Positions 24,297 through 33,470 of a stretch of 64,000 bases of DNA are shown in pieces; within the stretch, counting starts at the first letter, position 1, and each line of letters starts with the position of its first letter. This stretch comes from MPNO01 sp965205995 (lineage in GTDB: Bacteria; Pseudomonadota; Alphaproteobacteria; MPNO01). The translations under genes were made by a program, and so were the position numbers. Below the pieces are notes generated by a model that saw only the letters and a program-made list of their open reading frames with translations, was not told the origin of the DNA and made no database searches. The stretch lies in assembly GCA_965205995.1 (NCBI GenBank), contig OZ242200.1, forward strand, positions 310,001 to 374,000, read 5' to 3'.

Positions 24297-25214
24297 ATGC
24301 GCATAGCCTTGATCGGACAGCAGGCATTCGGGAAAGCGGTCCTCGAGGCGCTGCTCGAACGCGGCGATGAGGTGATCGCGGTCTACTGCGCGCCCGACCG
24401 CGAGGGCAGCCGCGTAGACCCCCTCAAGGAAGCCGCGCTGGAGCGGGGCATCGAGCTGTTGCAGCCGCCGTCCTACAAGGAGCCGGCGGTGTGGGAGGCA
24501 TACCGGGCAATGCAGCCCGATCTCGGGGTGATGGCGTTCGTCATCCTGTTCGTGCCCGAGGATTTTCTCTCCATCCCGACCCGGGGGACGATCCAGTACC
24601 ACCCGTCGCTGCTCCCCCGGCATCGCGGGCCGAGCTCCATCAACTGGCCGATCATCCAGGGCGCGACGCGGACCGGGCTGTCGATCTTCTGGCCCGATAA
24701 CGGTCTCGATACCGGCCCCATCCTGATGCAAAAGGAAGTCGACATACTGGAGAACGACACCCTCGGGACGGTCTATTTCGACAAGCTGTTCCCGCTCGGC
24801 GTCGAGGCGATGATCGAGAGCGTCGATCTGGTGCGCGCCGGCGACGCGCCGAAGATCGTCCAGGACGACAGCCAGTCGACCTATGAGAGCTGGTGCCGCA
24901 AGGCGAATGTCGAGATCGACTGGACCAGACCGGCGCAGGAGGTCCACAACCTGATCCGCGGCGCCGATCCGGCGCCCGGCGCGTGGACCACGATCGGCGG
25001 GACCGCGGTCCAGCTCTTCGAATCGACGCGGACCGAGGGGGTCGGCGGAGAGCCCGGCGAGATCGTCGCGGTGGGCGAGGGGCGCCTGGTCGTCGCGGCC
25101 GGCGGCGGTCACGTCTCGGTCGGCCGCGCCCGCCCCGAAGGCGGCGGCAAGGTGGCCGCCGACGCCTATGCCGGGGAAGTCGGGATCGCGCCCGGGACTA
25201 GGGCCGGGAGCTAA
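24297..25214 (+). CDS. Stand-alone formyltetrahydrofolate hydrolase/formyltransferase-like protein
   Basis: The closest pattern I recognise is the N-terminal domain of 10-formyltetrahydrofolate dehydrogenase (ALDH1L1): YHPSLLPRHRGPSSINWPII, the FWPDNGLDTGPILMQKE loop, and IRGADPAPGAWT in the C-terminal OB-like subdomain. The catalytic His of the HPSLLP motif and Asp of GLDTG are present; the usual Asn is replaced by Gln (IQYHPS). The protein stops at 305 residues with no carrier or aldehyde-dehydrogenase domain. It may release formate from 10-formyl-THF or transfer formyl to an amine. Start: the second ATG, nine bases after AAGAAGG, gives MRIALIGQQAFGKAV. Its end overlaps the convergent acyl-CoA synthetase gene by four bases. 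It is not the canonical fmt, which would be next to def. Confidence 0.88.
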   Translation: MRIALIGQQAFGKAVLEALLERGDEVIAVYCAPDREGSRVDPLKEAALERGIELLQPPSYKEPAVWEAYRAMQPDLGVMAFVILFVPEDFLSIPTRGTIQYHPSLLPRHRGPSSINWPIIQGATRTGLSIFWPDNGLDTGPILMQKEVDILENDTLGTVYFDKLFPLGVEAMIESVDLVRAGDAPKIVQDDSQSTYESWCRKANVEIDWTRPAQEVHNLIRGADPAPGAWTTIGGTAVQLFESTRTEGVGGEPGEIVAVGEGRLVVAAGGGHVSVGRARPEGGGKVAADAYAGEVGIAPGTRAGS

Positions 25215-26746
25215 CTCTCGCCCCCGGCCTCCGCCTTGCGCAGCTCGGTTTTCAGCACCTTGCCGTAATTGTTCTTGGGCAGGGCGTCGATGAAGCGGTA
25301 GGCCCGCGGCCGCTTGAAGCGGGCCATGTTCTCGATGCAGAGCGAATCCAGCGCGGCCTCGTCCACCGCCTCGTCCGGGCGCCGGACCACGAAGGCCACG
25401 ACCTCCTCGCCCATGTCGTGGTGCGGACGGCCGATCACCGAGACTTCGAGCACACCGGGGTGCCTGAGCAGCACCTCCTCGACCTCGCGCGGATAGATGT
25501 TCGACCCGCCCGAGATGATCAGATCCTTCGACCTGTCCTTGAGCGTCAGATACCCGTCCTCGTCGAAAGCGCCCATGTCGCCGGTATGCAGCCAGCCGCC
25601 GCGGAGCGTCTCGGCCGTGGCCCCGGGGTTCCGCCAGTAGCCGGTCATCACCACGTCGCCGCGCACCAGCACCTCGCCGACCTCACCCGCCGCCAAATCC
25701 GCGTCGTCGCGGTCGCAGACCCTTACCTCGACATCGGTCCGCGGGATCCCGACCGAGGCCAGACGGTCCATGTAGCGCGGATGGTCGCGGTCGAGATGAG
25801 CTTCGCGAGACAGCCCGGTGATGGTCATCGGCGACTCGCCCTGGCCGTAAATCTGGACCAGCCGCGGGCCGAGCGCATCGAGCGCCCGCAGGCAGTCCTC
25901 CGCGTACATCGGCCCCCCGCCATAGACGATGGTCCGCAGGTTGGAGATATCGGCGGAGCCGAGCGCGGGCGCGTTGACCAGCCGGGTCACCATGGTCGGC
26001 GCGAAGAACGCCGTGACGTCGGTGTGGAAGGGCAGCAATTCGAGGAATTCGTCGCTGTTGAACCCCTTGCTTTCGGGGATGACCTGGCACGCGCCCTTGG
26101 CGATGTGCGGCAGGAGATAGAGGCCCGAGCCGTGCGACATCGGCGCGGCGTGGACGATCGTGCTGTTCGCGCCCACTTGGTCGACATCGGCGTAGTAGCC
26201 GAGCGTCATGGTCAGCAAATTGCGGTGGCTGAGCATCGCCCCCTTGGGGCGTCCCGTGGTGCCCGAGGTGTAGAACAGCCAGGCCAGATCGTCCGGCGCC
26301 GCTTCCGCCAGCGGGGACGGCTCGGCGGCGCAGAGCCTCGCATAGTCCGGCCCGCCCGGCACGACGACCGCCCGCAGGTGAGGAAGCCCGTCGGCGATGC
26401 CGGCGATCCCGTCCGCCAGATCCTCGGTCGCGATGCAGAGCCCGGCGCCCGAATCGTCGAGGATGTAGGCGAATTCGCGCGGATGCAGCTTGGCGTTGAT
26501 CGGGACCGCCGCGAAACCGCCATGCCAGGCCGCGAACAGCGCCTCGACATATTCCGGCGTGTTGGTCATCGCCAGCGCCACCCGGTCGCCCGGAGCGAGT
26601 CCGTGGATGTCGCGCAATCCCGCGGCGATACGCGCCGCCCTGTCGGCGAGACCGCGATAGGAGAGGACGGTGCCGCCGCCCACCGCGACCGCCGGGCGGT
26701 CGGACCAGGCGGCGGCGGACTTGGCGAGGAGCTGGGCGAGGTTCAT
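25211..26746 (-). CDS. Acyl-CoA synthetase (AMP-forming)
   Basis: A 511-residue ANL-superfamily ligase that adenylates a carboxylic acid and joins it to CoA. The phosphate loop YTSGTTGRPKGAM, YGQGESPMT, GWLHTGDMGAFDEDGYL and the hinge KDRSKDLIISGGSNIYP are intact, and the C-terminal catalytic Lys is in PKNNYGKVLK. Both medium/long-chain fatty acids and aromatic acids are possible substrates. The ATG at 26746 gives the normal N-terminus (MNLAQLLAKSAAAW); a longer open frame upstream is antisense to the PPOX gene. It is transcribed divergently from that gene across about 95 bases. Confidence 0.95.
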   Translation of the reverse strand: MNLAQLLAKSAAAWSDRPAVAVGGGTVLSYRGLADRAARIAAGLRDIHGLAPGDRVALAMTNTPEYVEALFAAWHGGFAAVPINAKLHPREFAYILDDSGAGLCIATEDLADGIAGIADGLPHLRAVVVPGGPDYARLCAAEPSPLAEAAPDDLAWLFYTSGTTGRPKGAMLSHRNLLTMTLGYYADVDQVGANSTIVHAAPMSHGSGLYLLPHIAKGACQVIPESKGFNSDEFLELLPFHTDVTAFFAPTMVTRLVNAPALGSADISNLRTIVYGGGPMYAEDCLRALDALGPRLVQIYGQGESPMTITGLSREAHLDRDHPRYMDRLASVGIPRTDVEVRVCDRDDADLAAGEVGEVLVRGDVVMTGYWRNPGATAETLRGGWLHTGDMGAFDEDGYLTLKDRSKDLIISGGSNIYPREVEEVLLRHPGVLEVSVIGRPHHDMGEEVVAFVVRRPDEAVDEAALDSLCIENMARFKRPRAYRFIDALPKNNYGKVLKTELRKAEAGGES

Positions 26747-26842
26747 GCCGTTTCCGTCCCACATTGCGCCGCGCATCGTCAAGCGCCACTTGCATCTGCG
26801 ACCCCCGCGCGCGAAAGTCCGGGAAATTCCGGGAGCGGGACG

Positions 26843-27481
26843 ATGACCGAAAGCGCCGAGCTGAGCTCGATCGAAGCCTATAACGACCTGCGCGAAGCCG
26901 TCGGCGAGCCGATCGCGTCGATCGCCGAGAAGGAGATGCCCGTGCTCGACAAGCACGCGCGGCACTTCCTCTCTTTGTCGCCGATTCTGTTCATTTCGAC
27001 CGTGGGCGTGGACGGTCGTGCCGATATCAGCCCGCGCGGCGACCCGGCGGGCTTCGTGAAGGTGATCGACGACCGGACGATCCTGATCCCCGAACGCCCG
27101 GGCAACCGGCGCGCCGACACGATGTCCAATATCGTCGAGAACCCCGGGCACTCGGTGGCGCTGATCTTCCTCCTGCCCGGCGTCGAGGAGACTTTGCGCG
27201 CCTCGGGACGTGCGCGCATCGTCGACGATCCCGACGCGCTGGCGGACATGGCGGTGCGCGGCAAGGCGCCAAGCCTCGGCATCCTGGTCGAAATCGACGA
27301 GGTGTTCTTCCACTGCGCCAAGGCGCTCAAGCGCGCGCGGCTCTGGGAACCCGAGACCCTGATCGAGCGCCGGCAGTTTCCGTCTCTCGCCCAGATCACC
27401 AAGGACCAGCGCGAGAGCGAAACCCCGCTCGAGGAAATCGAGGCGCGGATCGAAGAGAGTTACAAGACCCGGCTCTACTGA
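26843..27481 (+). CDS. PPOX-type FMN-binding flavoprotein (MSMEG_1061-like)
   Basis: A 212-residue split-barrel flavoprotein of the pyridoxamine 5'-phosphate oxidase superfamily. The segments LSPILFISTVGVDGRADIS, RGDPAGFVKVIDD and ERPGNRRADTMSNI are those of the MSMEG_1061/DR2398 group that binds FMN or F420-like cofactors and has no settled reaction. Proteins of this group often sit near degradation genes as flavin reductases or detoxifiers. A GGGAGCGGGA ribosome site precedes the ATG. Its stop is one base from the end of the convergent molybdenum hydroxylase gene. Confidence 0.88.
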   Translation: MTESAELSSIEAYNDLREAVGEPIASIAEKEMPVLDKHARHFLSLSPILFISTVGVDGRADISPRGDPAGFVKVIDDRTILIPERPGNRRADTMSNIVENPGHSVALIFLLPGVEETLRASGRARIVDDPDALADMAVRGKAPSLGILVEIDEVFFHCAKALKRARLWEPETLIERRQFPSLAQITKDQRESETPLEEIEARIEESYKTRLY

Positions 27482-27482
27482 C

Positions 27483-29807
27483 CTATGCGGGTGCGCGCCT
27501 TATCGCCTGCCACAGGCGTTCGGGGGTGGCCGGCATCCCGATATCGCTTATGCCGAGCGGGCCCAGCGCGTCGCCGACCGCGCTGATCACCGCCGGCAAT
27601 GCGCCCACCGTGCCGGCCTCGCCGGCGCCCTTGACGCCCAGCGGATTGGCCGTCGTCGGCACCGGGTTGCTCTCGACCTCGAAGGAACAGAGGTCGTCGC
27701 TCCGCGGCATCGTGTAGTCCATCAGCGAGCCCGCCAGCATCTGCCCGCTATCCGGGTCATAGACCATGTGCTCCATCAGCGCCTGGCCGGCGCCCTGGGC
27801 GACGCCGCCATGGACCTGCCCCTTGACCAGCAGCGGGTTGATGACGGTGCCGAAATCGTCGACCACCACATAGCGGAGGATGCGGGTCGCGCCGGTCTCG
27901 CGGTCGATCTCGACCTCGCAGACATGGCAGCCATTGGGATAGCTCGCCACCGTCGACCGGTAGGTCCCGCTCTCGATCAGCCCGGGCTCGATGTCGGGCG
28001 GAAGCCGCGCCGGCTGGAAGGCGGCCTTGGCGACTTCGCCGAGGCTCACGTCACGGTCGGTCCCGGCGATGGCGAAGGCGCCGCCGGCGAACTCGATGTC
28101 GTCCTCGGCCGCCTCCAGCATATGGGCGGCGATTCGCTTGCCCTTGTCGACGATCTTGTCGGCGGCGATCAGCAGCGCCGCGCATCCCATCGCCGATATG
28201 CGCGAACCGCCGGCGCCGAAGCCGAAGGCAAGGCGGTCGGTGTCGCCCTGCACGAAGCGGATCTCGTCGGGCGCGAGGCCAAGCCGGTCGCTCAAGAGCT
28301 GGGCGAAGGTCGTCGCGTGGCCCTGGCCCTGGGTGGTGGCGCCGCAGAGCACGGTCGCGCGTCCCGAAGGAGAGAATCGAATTTCCGCGAATTCGAGCCC
28401 GGGAGGGGCGGCGCGCTCGATCGCGTTGGCGACGCCGAGCCCGCGCAGCTTGCCCTTCGCCGCCGCGTCCCGCCGCCGGTCCTCGAAACCGTCCGCTTCG
28501 GCGAGCGCCAGCGCCCGGTCCATATTTCCCGCGAAATCGCCCGAGTCGTAGACGAAGCCGAGCGGGGTGGCGAAGGGGAACGCGCCGCGCCCGATCAGAT
28601 TGCGCCGGCGCAACTCGATGCGGTCGATGCCGAGGTCTTCGGCGGCCGCGTCGATCAGCCGCTCGATGACGAACGCCGCCTCCGGCCGTCCGGCGCCGCG
28701 ATACGGCGCCGTCGGCTGGCTGTTGCTGAGCGCGCCCCGCACCTCGACATGGGCCGCCGGCGTGCGATAGACGCCGGCGAGCGAGCCCAGATTGTTGACC
28801 GCGGGGCCGGAGCCGAGCGGCGAGAGATAGGCGCCGAGATTGACCACGGTGCGCACGCGAAGCCCGGTGAACCGGCCTTCCGCGTCGAGCGCGAGCTCGG
28901 CGTCGGTCACGTTGTCGCGCCCGTGATAGTCGCTCAGATGCCCTTCCGAGCGCTCGCTCATCCATCGCACCGGGCGCCCCAGACGGCGCGCCGCCCATAG
29001 CGCCAGCAGGTATTCGGGGTAGACATTGGCCTTGATGCCGAAACTGCCGCCGACATCGTCCACCTCGACGTGGAAGTCCTGCTCGTCGACCCCGAACACG
29101 CGGGAGGCGAGCAGGCCGCGAACCACGAAGGGGTGCTGCACCGGCGCGCGCAGGAAAAACCGCCGCGCGCGGGTGTCGTAGGCGGCGAAACAGCCGCGCG
29201 GCTCCATCGCGTTGGCGAGCACCCGGGTGAGCACGAAGCGCCGGCGGATTGTGCGATGCGCCGCCGCGAACGCCTCGTCCGTCGCCGCGCGGTCGCCGAC
29301 CTCGTGGACGAAACATTCATTGTCCGGACAGCCCTCGAACACTGCATGCGCGCCGTCGGTGAGAAGCTCCGCGGTCCCGGTGACCGCCGGCAGGGGTTGG
29401 TAGTCGACGGCGATGCGCTCGGCGGCATCCTTCGCCCGGTCGATCGTGTCGGCGACGATGAACACGACGCCTTCGCCGACATGGCGAGCATGGCCGGCGG
29501 CCAGCGGAAAATAAGGCGGGCTCGCGGGCGCATCGCCGCCGCGGCGCTTCACCGGCGGCCCGATATGCGGGATCGGGCCGAGACCGTCGGCGATGTAGTC
29601 CTCCGCCGTCAGCACGGCGGCGACGCCCGGCATCGCGGCAGCGGCCGAAACGTCGACCGGGGCGAACCGCGCATTGGCGTGCGGCGAGCGCAGAACGTAA
29701 CCGTGAAGCGCAGCCGCTGCCGCGTCGTCGGCGAACAGGCCGCGACCGGTCAGCAGCGCCGGATCTTCCAGACGCGGCACCGGCTGGCCGACCGCGAACT
29801 CACCCAT
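27483..29807 (-). CDS. Xanthine dehydrogenase-family molybdopterin-binding subunit (orphan)
   Basis: A 774-residue large subunit of the molybdenum hydroxylase (xanthine oxidase/CO dehydrogenase) family, which hydroxylates aromatic or aldehyde carbons. It starts with VGQPVPRLEDPALLTGRGLF, carries PYRGAGRPEA near residue 370 (not the CO-dehydrogenase-specific loop with its active-site Cys), CGATTQGQGHATTFAQL and the catalytic Glu in VKGAGEAGTVGAL near the end. Functional enzymes need a 2Fe-2S subunit and an FAD subunit, and neither is within the window; the flanking genes are a PPOX protein and a thiolase. So either those subunits are encoded elsewhere or this is a stranded subunit. Confidence 0.92.
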   Translation of the reverse strand: MGEFAVGQPVPRLEDPALLTGRGLFADDAAAAALHGYVLRSPHANARFAPVDVSAAAAMPGVAAVLTAEDYIADGLGPIPHIGPPVKRRGGDAPASPPYFPLAAGHARHVGEGVVFIVADTIDRAKDAAERIAVDYQPLPAVTGTAELLTDGAHAVFEGCPDNECFVHEVGDRAATDEAFAAAHRTIRRRFVLTRVLANAMEPRGCFAAYDTRARRFFLRAPVQHPFVVRGLLASRVFGVDEQDFHVEVDDVGGSFGIKANVYPEYLLALWAARRLGRPVRWMSERSEGHLSDYHGRDNVTDAELALDAEGRFTGLRVRTVVNLGAYLSPLGSGPAVNNLGSLAGVYRTPAAHVEVRGALSNSQPTAPYRGAGRPEAAFVIERLIDAAAEDLGIDRIELRRRNLIGRGAFPFATPLGFVYDSGDFAGNMDRALALAEADGFEDRRRDAAAKGKLRGLGVANAIERAAPPGLEFAEIRFSPSGRATVLCGATTQGQGHATTFAQLLSDRLGLAPDEIRFVQGDTDRLAFGFGAGGSRISAMGCAALLIAADKIVDKGKRIAAHMLEAAEDDIEFAGGAFAIAGTDRDVSLGEVAKAAFQPARLPPDIEPGLIESGTYRSTVASYPNGCHVCEVEIDRETGATRILRYVVVDDFGTVINPLLVKGQVHGGVAQGAGQALMEHMVYDPDSGQMLAGSLMDYTMPRSDDLCSFEVESNPVPTTANPLGVKGAGEAGTVGALPAVISAVGDALGPLGISDIGMPATPERLWQAIRRAPA

Positions 29808-29843
29808 CGCCTGAACCCTATTTTTTACCGGATCGGCGGGCGG

Positions 29844-31010
29844 TCAGCGCAGCGGTTCCAGGATGCTCGCGTAGTTGGCGACGCCGCTGCCGCCCATGTT
29901 GAAGACCCCGGCGAGCCGGGCGTCCGGCACCTGGATCGGACCGGCTTCGCCGCGCACCTGCATCGCCGCCATAACATGCATCGAGACACCCGTGGCGCCG
30001 ATCGGATGGCCCTTGGACTTGAGCCCGCCCGAGGGGTTGATCGGTAGTCTGCCGGTCTTCTCGGTCCAGCCTTCCTCGACGGCGATCGCGCCCTCGCCGC
30101 GCGGGGTCAGGCCGAGCGCCTCGTAGATCATCAGCTCGGCGATCGTGAAGCAGTCATGCACCTCCAGCAGGTCGAGATCGTCGAGCGCGAGCCCGCTGTC
30201 GTCGAAGGCCTGCCGCCAGACGAGCTCGGCGCCTTCGAAGCGCGTCGGGTCGCGCCGGCTCATCGGCAGGAACTCGTTGACATGGCGCGCGGCGCGGAAG
30301 ACCACCGCCTTGTCGTGGGCGAGCGCCGTGTCGAGGTCGGTCAGCACCACCGCCGCCGCGCCGTCGGTCACCGGCGAGCAGTCGGTCCGCTTCAGCGGTC
30401 CCGCGACGATCGGGTTCTTGTCCGAGGGGGTGCGGCAGAACTCGAAGCCGAGATCCTTCTGGAAATGCGCGAGCGGGTTGACCGCGCCGTTGGCGTGGTT
30501 CTTGGCGGCGATCCTCGCCAGCGCATCGGTCCGGTCGCCATATTGCTGGAAATAGCTCTCGGCGATCCGTCCGAAGATCGCGGCGAAGCTGCCGTTCTCG
30601 CCGCCTTCCTCCTTGACGTAGCTCGCCTTGACCAGCACCTCGCCGATCGCCGCGCCGGCGAGCTCGGTCATCTTCTCGACGCCGACCACCAGCACGCGGC
30701 GCGCCTTGCGGGCGTCGATCGCGTTCATCCCCTGGTGGATCGCCGCCGATCCGGTGGCGCAGGCGTTTTCCACCCGGGTCGCCGGCTTGAAGCGCAGATC
30801 GTCGTGCGCCTGGAGGACCAGCGAGGACGGAAATTCCTGGCGCACGAAGCCCCCATTGCAGTGTCCGATATAGATCTCGTCGATGTCGGCGGGCGCGACC
30901 CCCGCATCCTCCAGCGCGCCCAGCGCGACCTCGGAGATCAGCGATTCGATGTCGCGGTCTTCATGCTTGCCGAATTTCGTGTGGGACCAGCCCACGATGC
31001 ATGCGGTCAT
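29844..31010 (-). CDS. Thiolase family protein (SCP2-thiolase-like)
   Basis: A 388-residue thiolase-fold protein. The nucleophilic cysteine is in VENACATGSAAIHQG, a His-containing HDCFTIAELM segment follows, and GGLKSKGHPIGATGVSMH gives the second active-site histidine; the last Cys-containing loop of classical thiolases is replaced by FNMGGSGVANY, as in the SCP2/nonspecific-lipid-transfer type. Such proteins often act with a DUF35 zinc-ribbon/OB partner, which is not found next to it. Likely acts in CoA-linked breakdown of a branched or side-chain acid. It diverges from the zinc dehydrogenase gene. Confidence 0.93.
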   Translation of the reverse strand: MTACIVGWSHTKFGKHEDRDIESLISEVALGALEDAGVAPADIDEIYIGHCNGGFVRQEFPSSLVLQAHDDLRFKPATRVENACATGSAAIHQGMNAIDARKARRVLVVGVEKMTELAGAAIGEVLVKASYVKEEGGENGSFAAIFGRIAESYFQQYGDRTDALARIAAKNHANGAVNPLAHFQKDLGFEFCRTPSDKNPIVAGPLKRTDCSPVTDGAAAVVLTDLDTALAHDKAVVFRAARHVNEFLPMSRRDPTRFEGAELVWRQAFDDSGLALDDLDLLEVHDCFTIAELMIYEALGLTPRGEGAIAVEEGWTEKTGRLPINPSGGLKSKGHPIGATGVSMHVMAAMQVRGEAGPIQVPDARLAGVFNMGGSGVANYASILEPLR

Positions 31011-31067
31011 GCGGATCTTCCCGGGTTCGAGGGCGCCCGCCTCGCGGGCAAATCAGGCGTTTGCTAT

Positions 31068-31092
31068 GATTTATTGCCGAGGGCAAATAATC
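31068..31092. promoter_or_regulatory. Inverted repeat in a divergent promoter region
   Basis: GATTTATTGCC - GAG - GGCAAATAATC: the inner TTGCC/GGCAA arms pair perfectly and the outer arms nearly so. It lies between the divergent thiolase and zinc-dehydrogenase genes, with its right end 16 bases before the dehydrogenase ATG, where a repressor would block both promoter and ribosome access. The regulator is unknown and no regulator gene is adjacent. Confidence 0.4.
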
Positions 31093-31107
31093 AAGCGGGA
31101 GGGGTGC

Positions 31108-32223
31108 ATGGCGGACCGGGCCTTCGCGGCGGTGCTGACCGAACCGCGGAAATTCGACTACCGCGACGTGGCGATGCCCGAAATCGGAGCCGAAGACGGC
31201 GTTCTCCGCATGGAGGCGGCGGGGCTCTGCGGCACCGATTACGAGCAATATGACGGGCGGCTCGGCGCCTCCGGGCGCGGCCTGTTCCCGATCATCCCCG
31301 GTCACGAGATCTTCGGCTGGATCGACCGCGCGGGCGCCGGGGCGCTCAAGCGCTGGGGTGTCAAGGAGGGCGACCGGGTGATCGTCGAGACCTCCATCGG
31401 CTGCGGCGAATGCCGGTATTGCGCGGACAACCGGATGGTGCTTTGCGACAACAACATGGGCTACGGGCTGCGCATGGGGTTCGACACGCCGCCCCATCTC
31501 TGGGGCGGCTACGCGTCCCACCTCTACCTCCACCCGCGCACCCGGCTGCACAGGGCGCCGGACGACATCCCGACGGACGCCCTCAGCCTGTTCAACCCGC
31601 TGTCGAACGCGGTCCGCTGGGCGGGCGAGCGGCCGCAGACCCGCGCCGGCGACAGCGTGGTCATCACCGGGCCCGGCCAGCGCGGCCTGCTGTCCGTGGT
31701 GGTCGCGCGCGAGCTCGGCGCCGAACAGGTGATCGTCACCGGCACCGGGGCCGACACCGAACGCCTCGAACTCGCCCGCGCGCTCGGCGCCGATGCAACG
31801 ATCGACGTCGACGAGGAAGACCCCGTGGAGCGGGTGCTCGCGCTGACCGGGGGGCAGGGCGCCGACGTCGTCGTCGACGTGTCGGCGCATGCGACCGAGC
31901 CGCTGCTCCAGGCCGTCGACATGGTGCGCAAGGGCGGCAATGTCGTGGTTGCCGGGCTCAAGACCGACAACGCGCTCAACAACCTCTACACCGACAAGCT
32001 GGTCTTTCGCGAGATCTCCCTGCTCGGCGTGCTGTCGTCGGACTGGAGCGACACGGTGAAGGCGATCGACATCCTGAAATCGCGCTGGCGCGAGCTCGCC
32101 GTTCTCTGCACCCACAGCTACACCATCGCCGAGGCGGAGAAGGCGGTCCGGGTGCTCGGACGCGAGATCGAGGACGGCCCCGAGCCGGTGCATATCCATA
32201 TCGACACCGCCGACGCGCCCTGA
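31108..32223 (+). CDS. Zinc-dependent alcohol dehydrogenase (MDR family)
   Basis: A 371-residue medium-chain dehydrogenase. Catalytic zinc ligands are the Cys of GLCGTDYEQY and the His-Glu of PGHEIFGW; the structural zinc lobe has four cysteines in CGECRYCADNRMVLC. The coenzyme domain differs slightly from the classic GxGxxG, reading ITGPGQRGLLSVVVA, and GADVVVDVSAH follows. It resembles sorbitol/threonine dehydrogenase-type enzymes rather than ethanol dehydrogenases; the substrate is probably a polyol or hydroxyacid derivative. GGGAGGGG lies just ahead of the ATG. Confidence 0.94.
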   Translation: MADRAFAAVLTEPRKFDYRDVAMPEIGAEDGVLRMEAAGLCGTDYEQYDGRLGASGRGLFPIIPGHEIFGWIDRAGAGALKRWGVKEGDRVIVETSIGCGECRYCADNRMVLCDNNMGYGLRMGFDTPPHLWGGYASHLYLHPRTRLHRAPDDIPTDALSLFNPLSNAVRWAGERPQTRAGDSVVITGPGQRGLLSVVVARELGAEQVIVTGTGADTERLELARALGADATIDVDEEDPVERVLALTGGQGADVVVDVSAHATEPLLQAVDMVRKGGNVVVAGLKTDNALNNLYTDKLVFREISLLGVLSSDWSDTVKAIDILKSRWRELAVLCTHSYTIAEAEKAVRVLGREIEDGPEPVHIHIDTADAP

Positions 32224-32336
32224 CCCTCTGGCCCGCCCGCCAACCGCCTCGCGCTGGAAGAATTGCTATCCAGGGTAGTATGTTCGATTATTGTTGGACC
32301 GAAAGGTAGAGTAGGGGCTGCGGCGGGAGAACACCG

Positions 32337-32702
32337 ATGCCGAACACAGATATCCAACCGTCCGGGAACGCGGATGCGGATGGCGCCGCGAACGCGAGGA
32401 TCGTCTACATCCTCTACCTCTGCGGTATTGTCTTGTGGCCCGTCGCGGTGGTCGGCGTCGTCATGTCCTATGTCAACCGGAACGAGGCCGCCGAGTGGGT
32501 CGCCAGCCATTACCGTTTCCAGATCCGGTCGTTCTGGATCGGCCTGCTCTTCGGGACGGTCTGTGTGGCGACCGTAATCTTCGTTGTCGGATATTTCCTC
32601 CTGTTCGTGGCCCTGGTCTGGTGGATCGTGCGTTGCGTCAAGGGGCTTAAATACCTGGCGAACTCGGAGCCTCACCCGAATGCCGCAACCTGGTTGTGGT
32701 GA
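32337..32702 (+). CDS. Small DUF4870-like membrane protein
   Basis: A 121-residue protein with about three hydrophobic segments (IVYILYLCGIVLWPVAVVGV, then FWIGLLFGTVCVATVIFVV and a final LLFVALVWWIVRCVKGL). The cytoplasmic loop VNRNEAAEWVASHYRFQIR between helices recalls the DUF4870/Tic20-like family of small four-helix proteins. Function is unknown. A GGCGGGAGAA ribosome site precedes the ATG. It is followed ten bases later by the convergent citryl-CoA lyase-like gene. Confidence 0.75.
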   Translation: MPNTDIQPSGNADADGAANARIVYILYLCGIVLWPVAVVGVVMSYVNRNEAAEWVASHYRFQIRSFWIGLLFGTVCVATVIFVVGYFLLFVALVWWIVRCVKGLKYLANSEPHPNAATWLW

Positions 32703-32711
32703 GGCGCTTGG

Positions 32712-33470
32712 TCAGTCCTCGACATAGGGAATTTCGTTCACGAAATTCACCACGTCGGGGACGATCGGGTTCGACTGCTCCTCGAGGACATGGGCGACCA
32801 GCCCGGCGGCGCGGCCGACCACGGAGCAGGCGCGCATCACCTCCACCGGGAAGGCGATCTCGCTCAGCACCGCGCCCAGCGCGCCGGTGACATTCAGGGT
32901 CAAATGCCGGCCCGCGGCCCTGTCGACCTCCTCGCCCAGCATCTTGACCAGGGCGATGTAGTCGCCCTTGGCGCCGTTGGCCTCGGCGATCTGGAACAGC
33001 CGGGCCGCGCGCGGATCCTCGGGCTTGTAATAGGGATGGCCGAAGCCGGGAATGAACCGCCTCTGGGCGAGGAACGAGGCGACCGTCTCGGCGAGCCAGG
33101 CTCGGCGGTCGCCGTCCTGCGCCATGCAGTCCTGGAGGATCTGGCCGCACCCGGCCATGGTGCCGGCGAACTTGTTCCCCACCATCAGCAGGCCGGAGGC
33201 GACCGGAACCTGCAGATCGGTCGGCACCGCATCGTGGACCAGCCGGGTCACCAGGGCCTGCGGCGTGATGCCGTGATCCATCAGGACGATCACGCAGGAA
33301 TCGAAGATCCTCGCCTGCTCCCCGGTGAGCTCGCGGCCGGTGACGATGAAGTAAAACGCCTCGGTGAAGCTCATCTCGCCGACGATCTCGGAGAGCACGT
33401 TCTTGCCGCGCATGCGGAATTGCGAGGTATCCGAGGTGGCGCTGCCGATGCGCGTGGTCGGGCTGCTCAT
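32712..33470 (-). CDS. Citryl-CoA lyase / citrate synthase-fold protein
   Basis: A 252-residue member of the citrate synthase superfamily, much shorter than the roughly 430 residues of citrate synthase. It keeps the catalytic regions: VGNKFAGTMAGCGQILQD, RRFIPGFGHPYYKPEDPRA (His near residue 145) and VEVMRACSVVGRAAGLVAH. Stand-alone proteins like this are annotated as citryl-CoA lyases, cleaving citryl-CoA to acetyl-CoA and oxaloacetate, and may act on related branched acyl-CoAs. It diverges from the first TRAP transporter, so it may share its regulation, though the nearest genes do not fix its substrate. Confidence 0.85.
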   Translation of the reverse strand: MSSPTTRIGSATSDTSQFRMRGKNVLSEIVGEMSFTEAFYFIVTGRELTGEQARIFDSCVIVLMDHGITPQALVTRLVHDAVPTDLQVPVASGLLMVGNKFAGTMAGCGQILQDCMAQDGDRRAWLAETVASFLAQRRFIPGFGHPYYKPEDPRAARLFQIAEANGAKGDYIALVKMLGEEVDRAAGRHLTLNVTGALGAVLSEIAFPVEVMRACSVVGRAAGLVAHVLEEQSNPIVPDVVNFVNEIPYVED

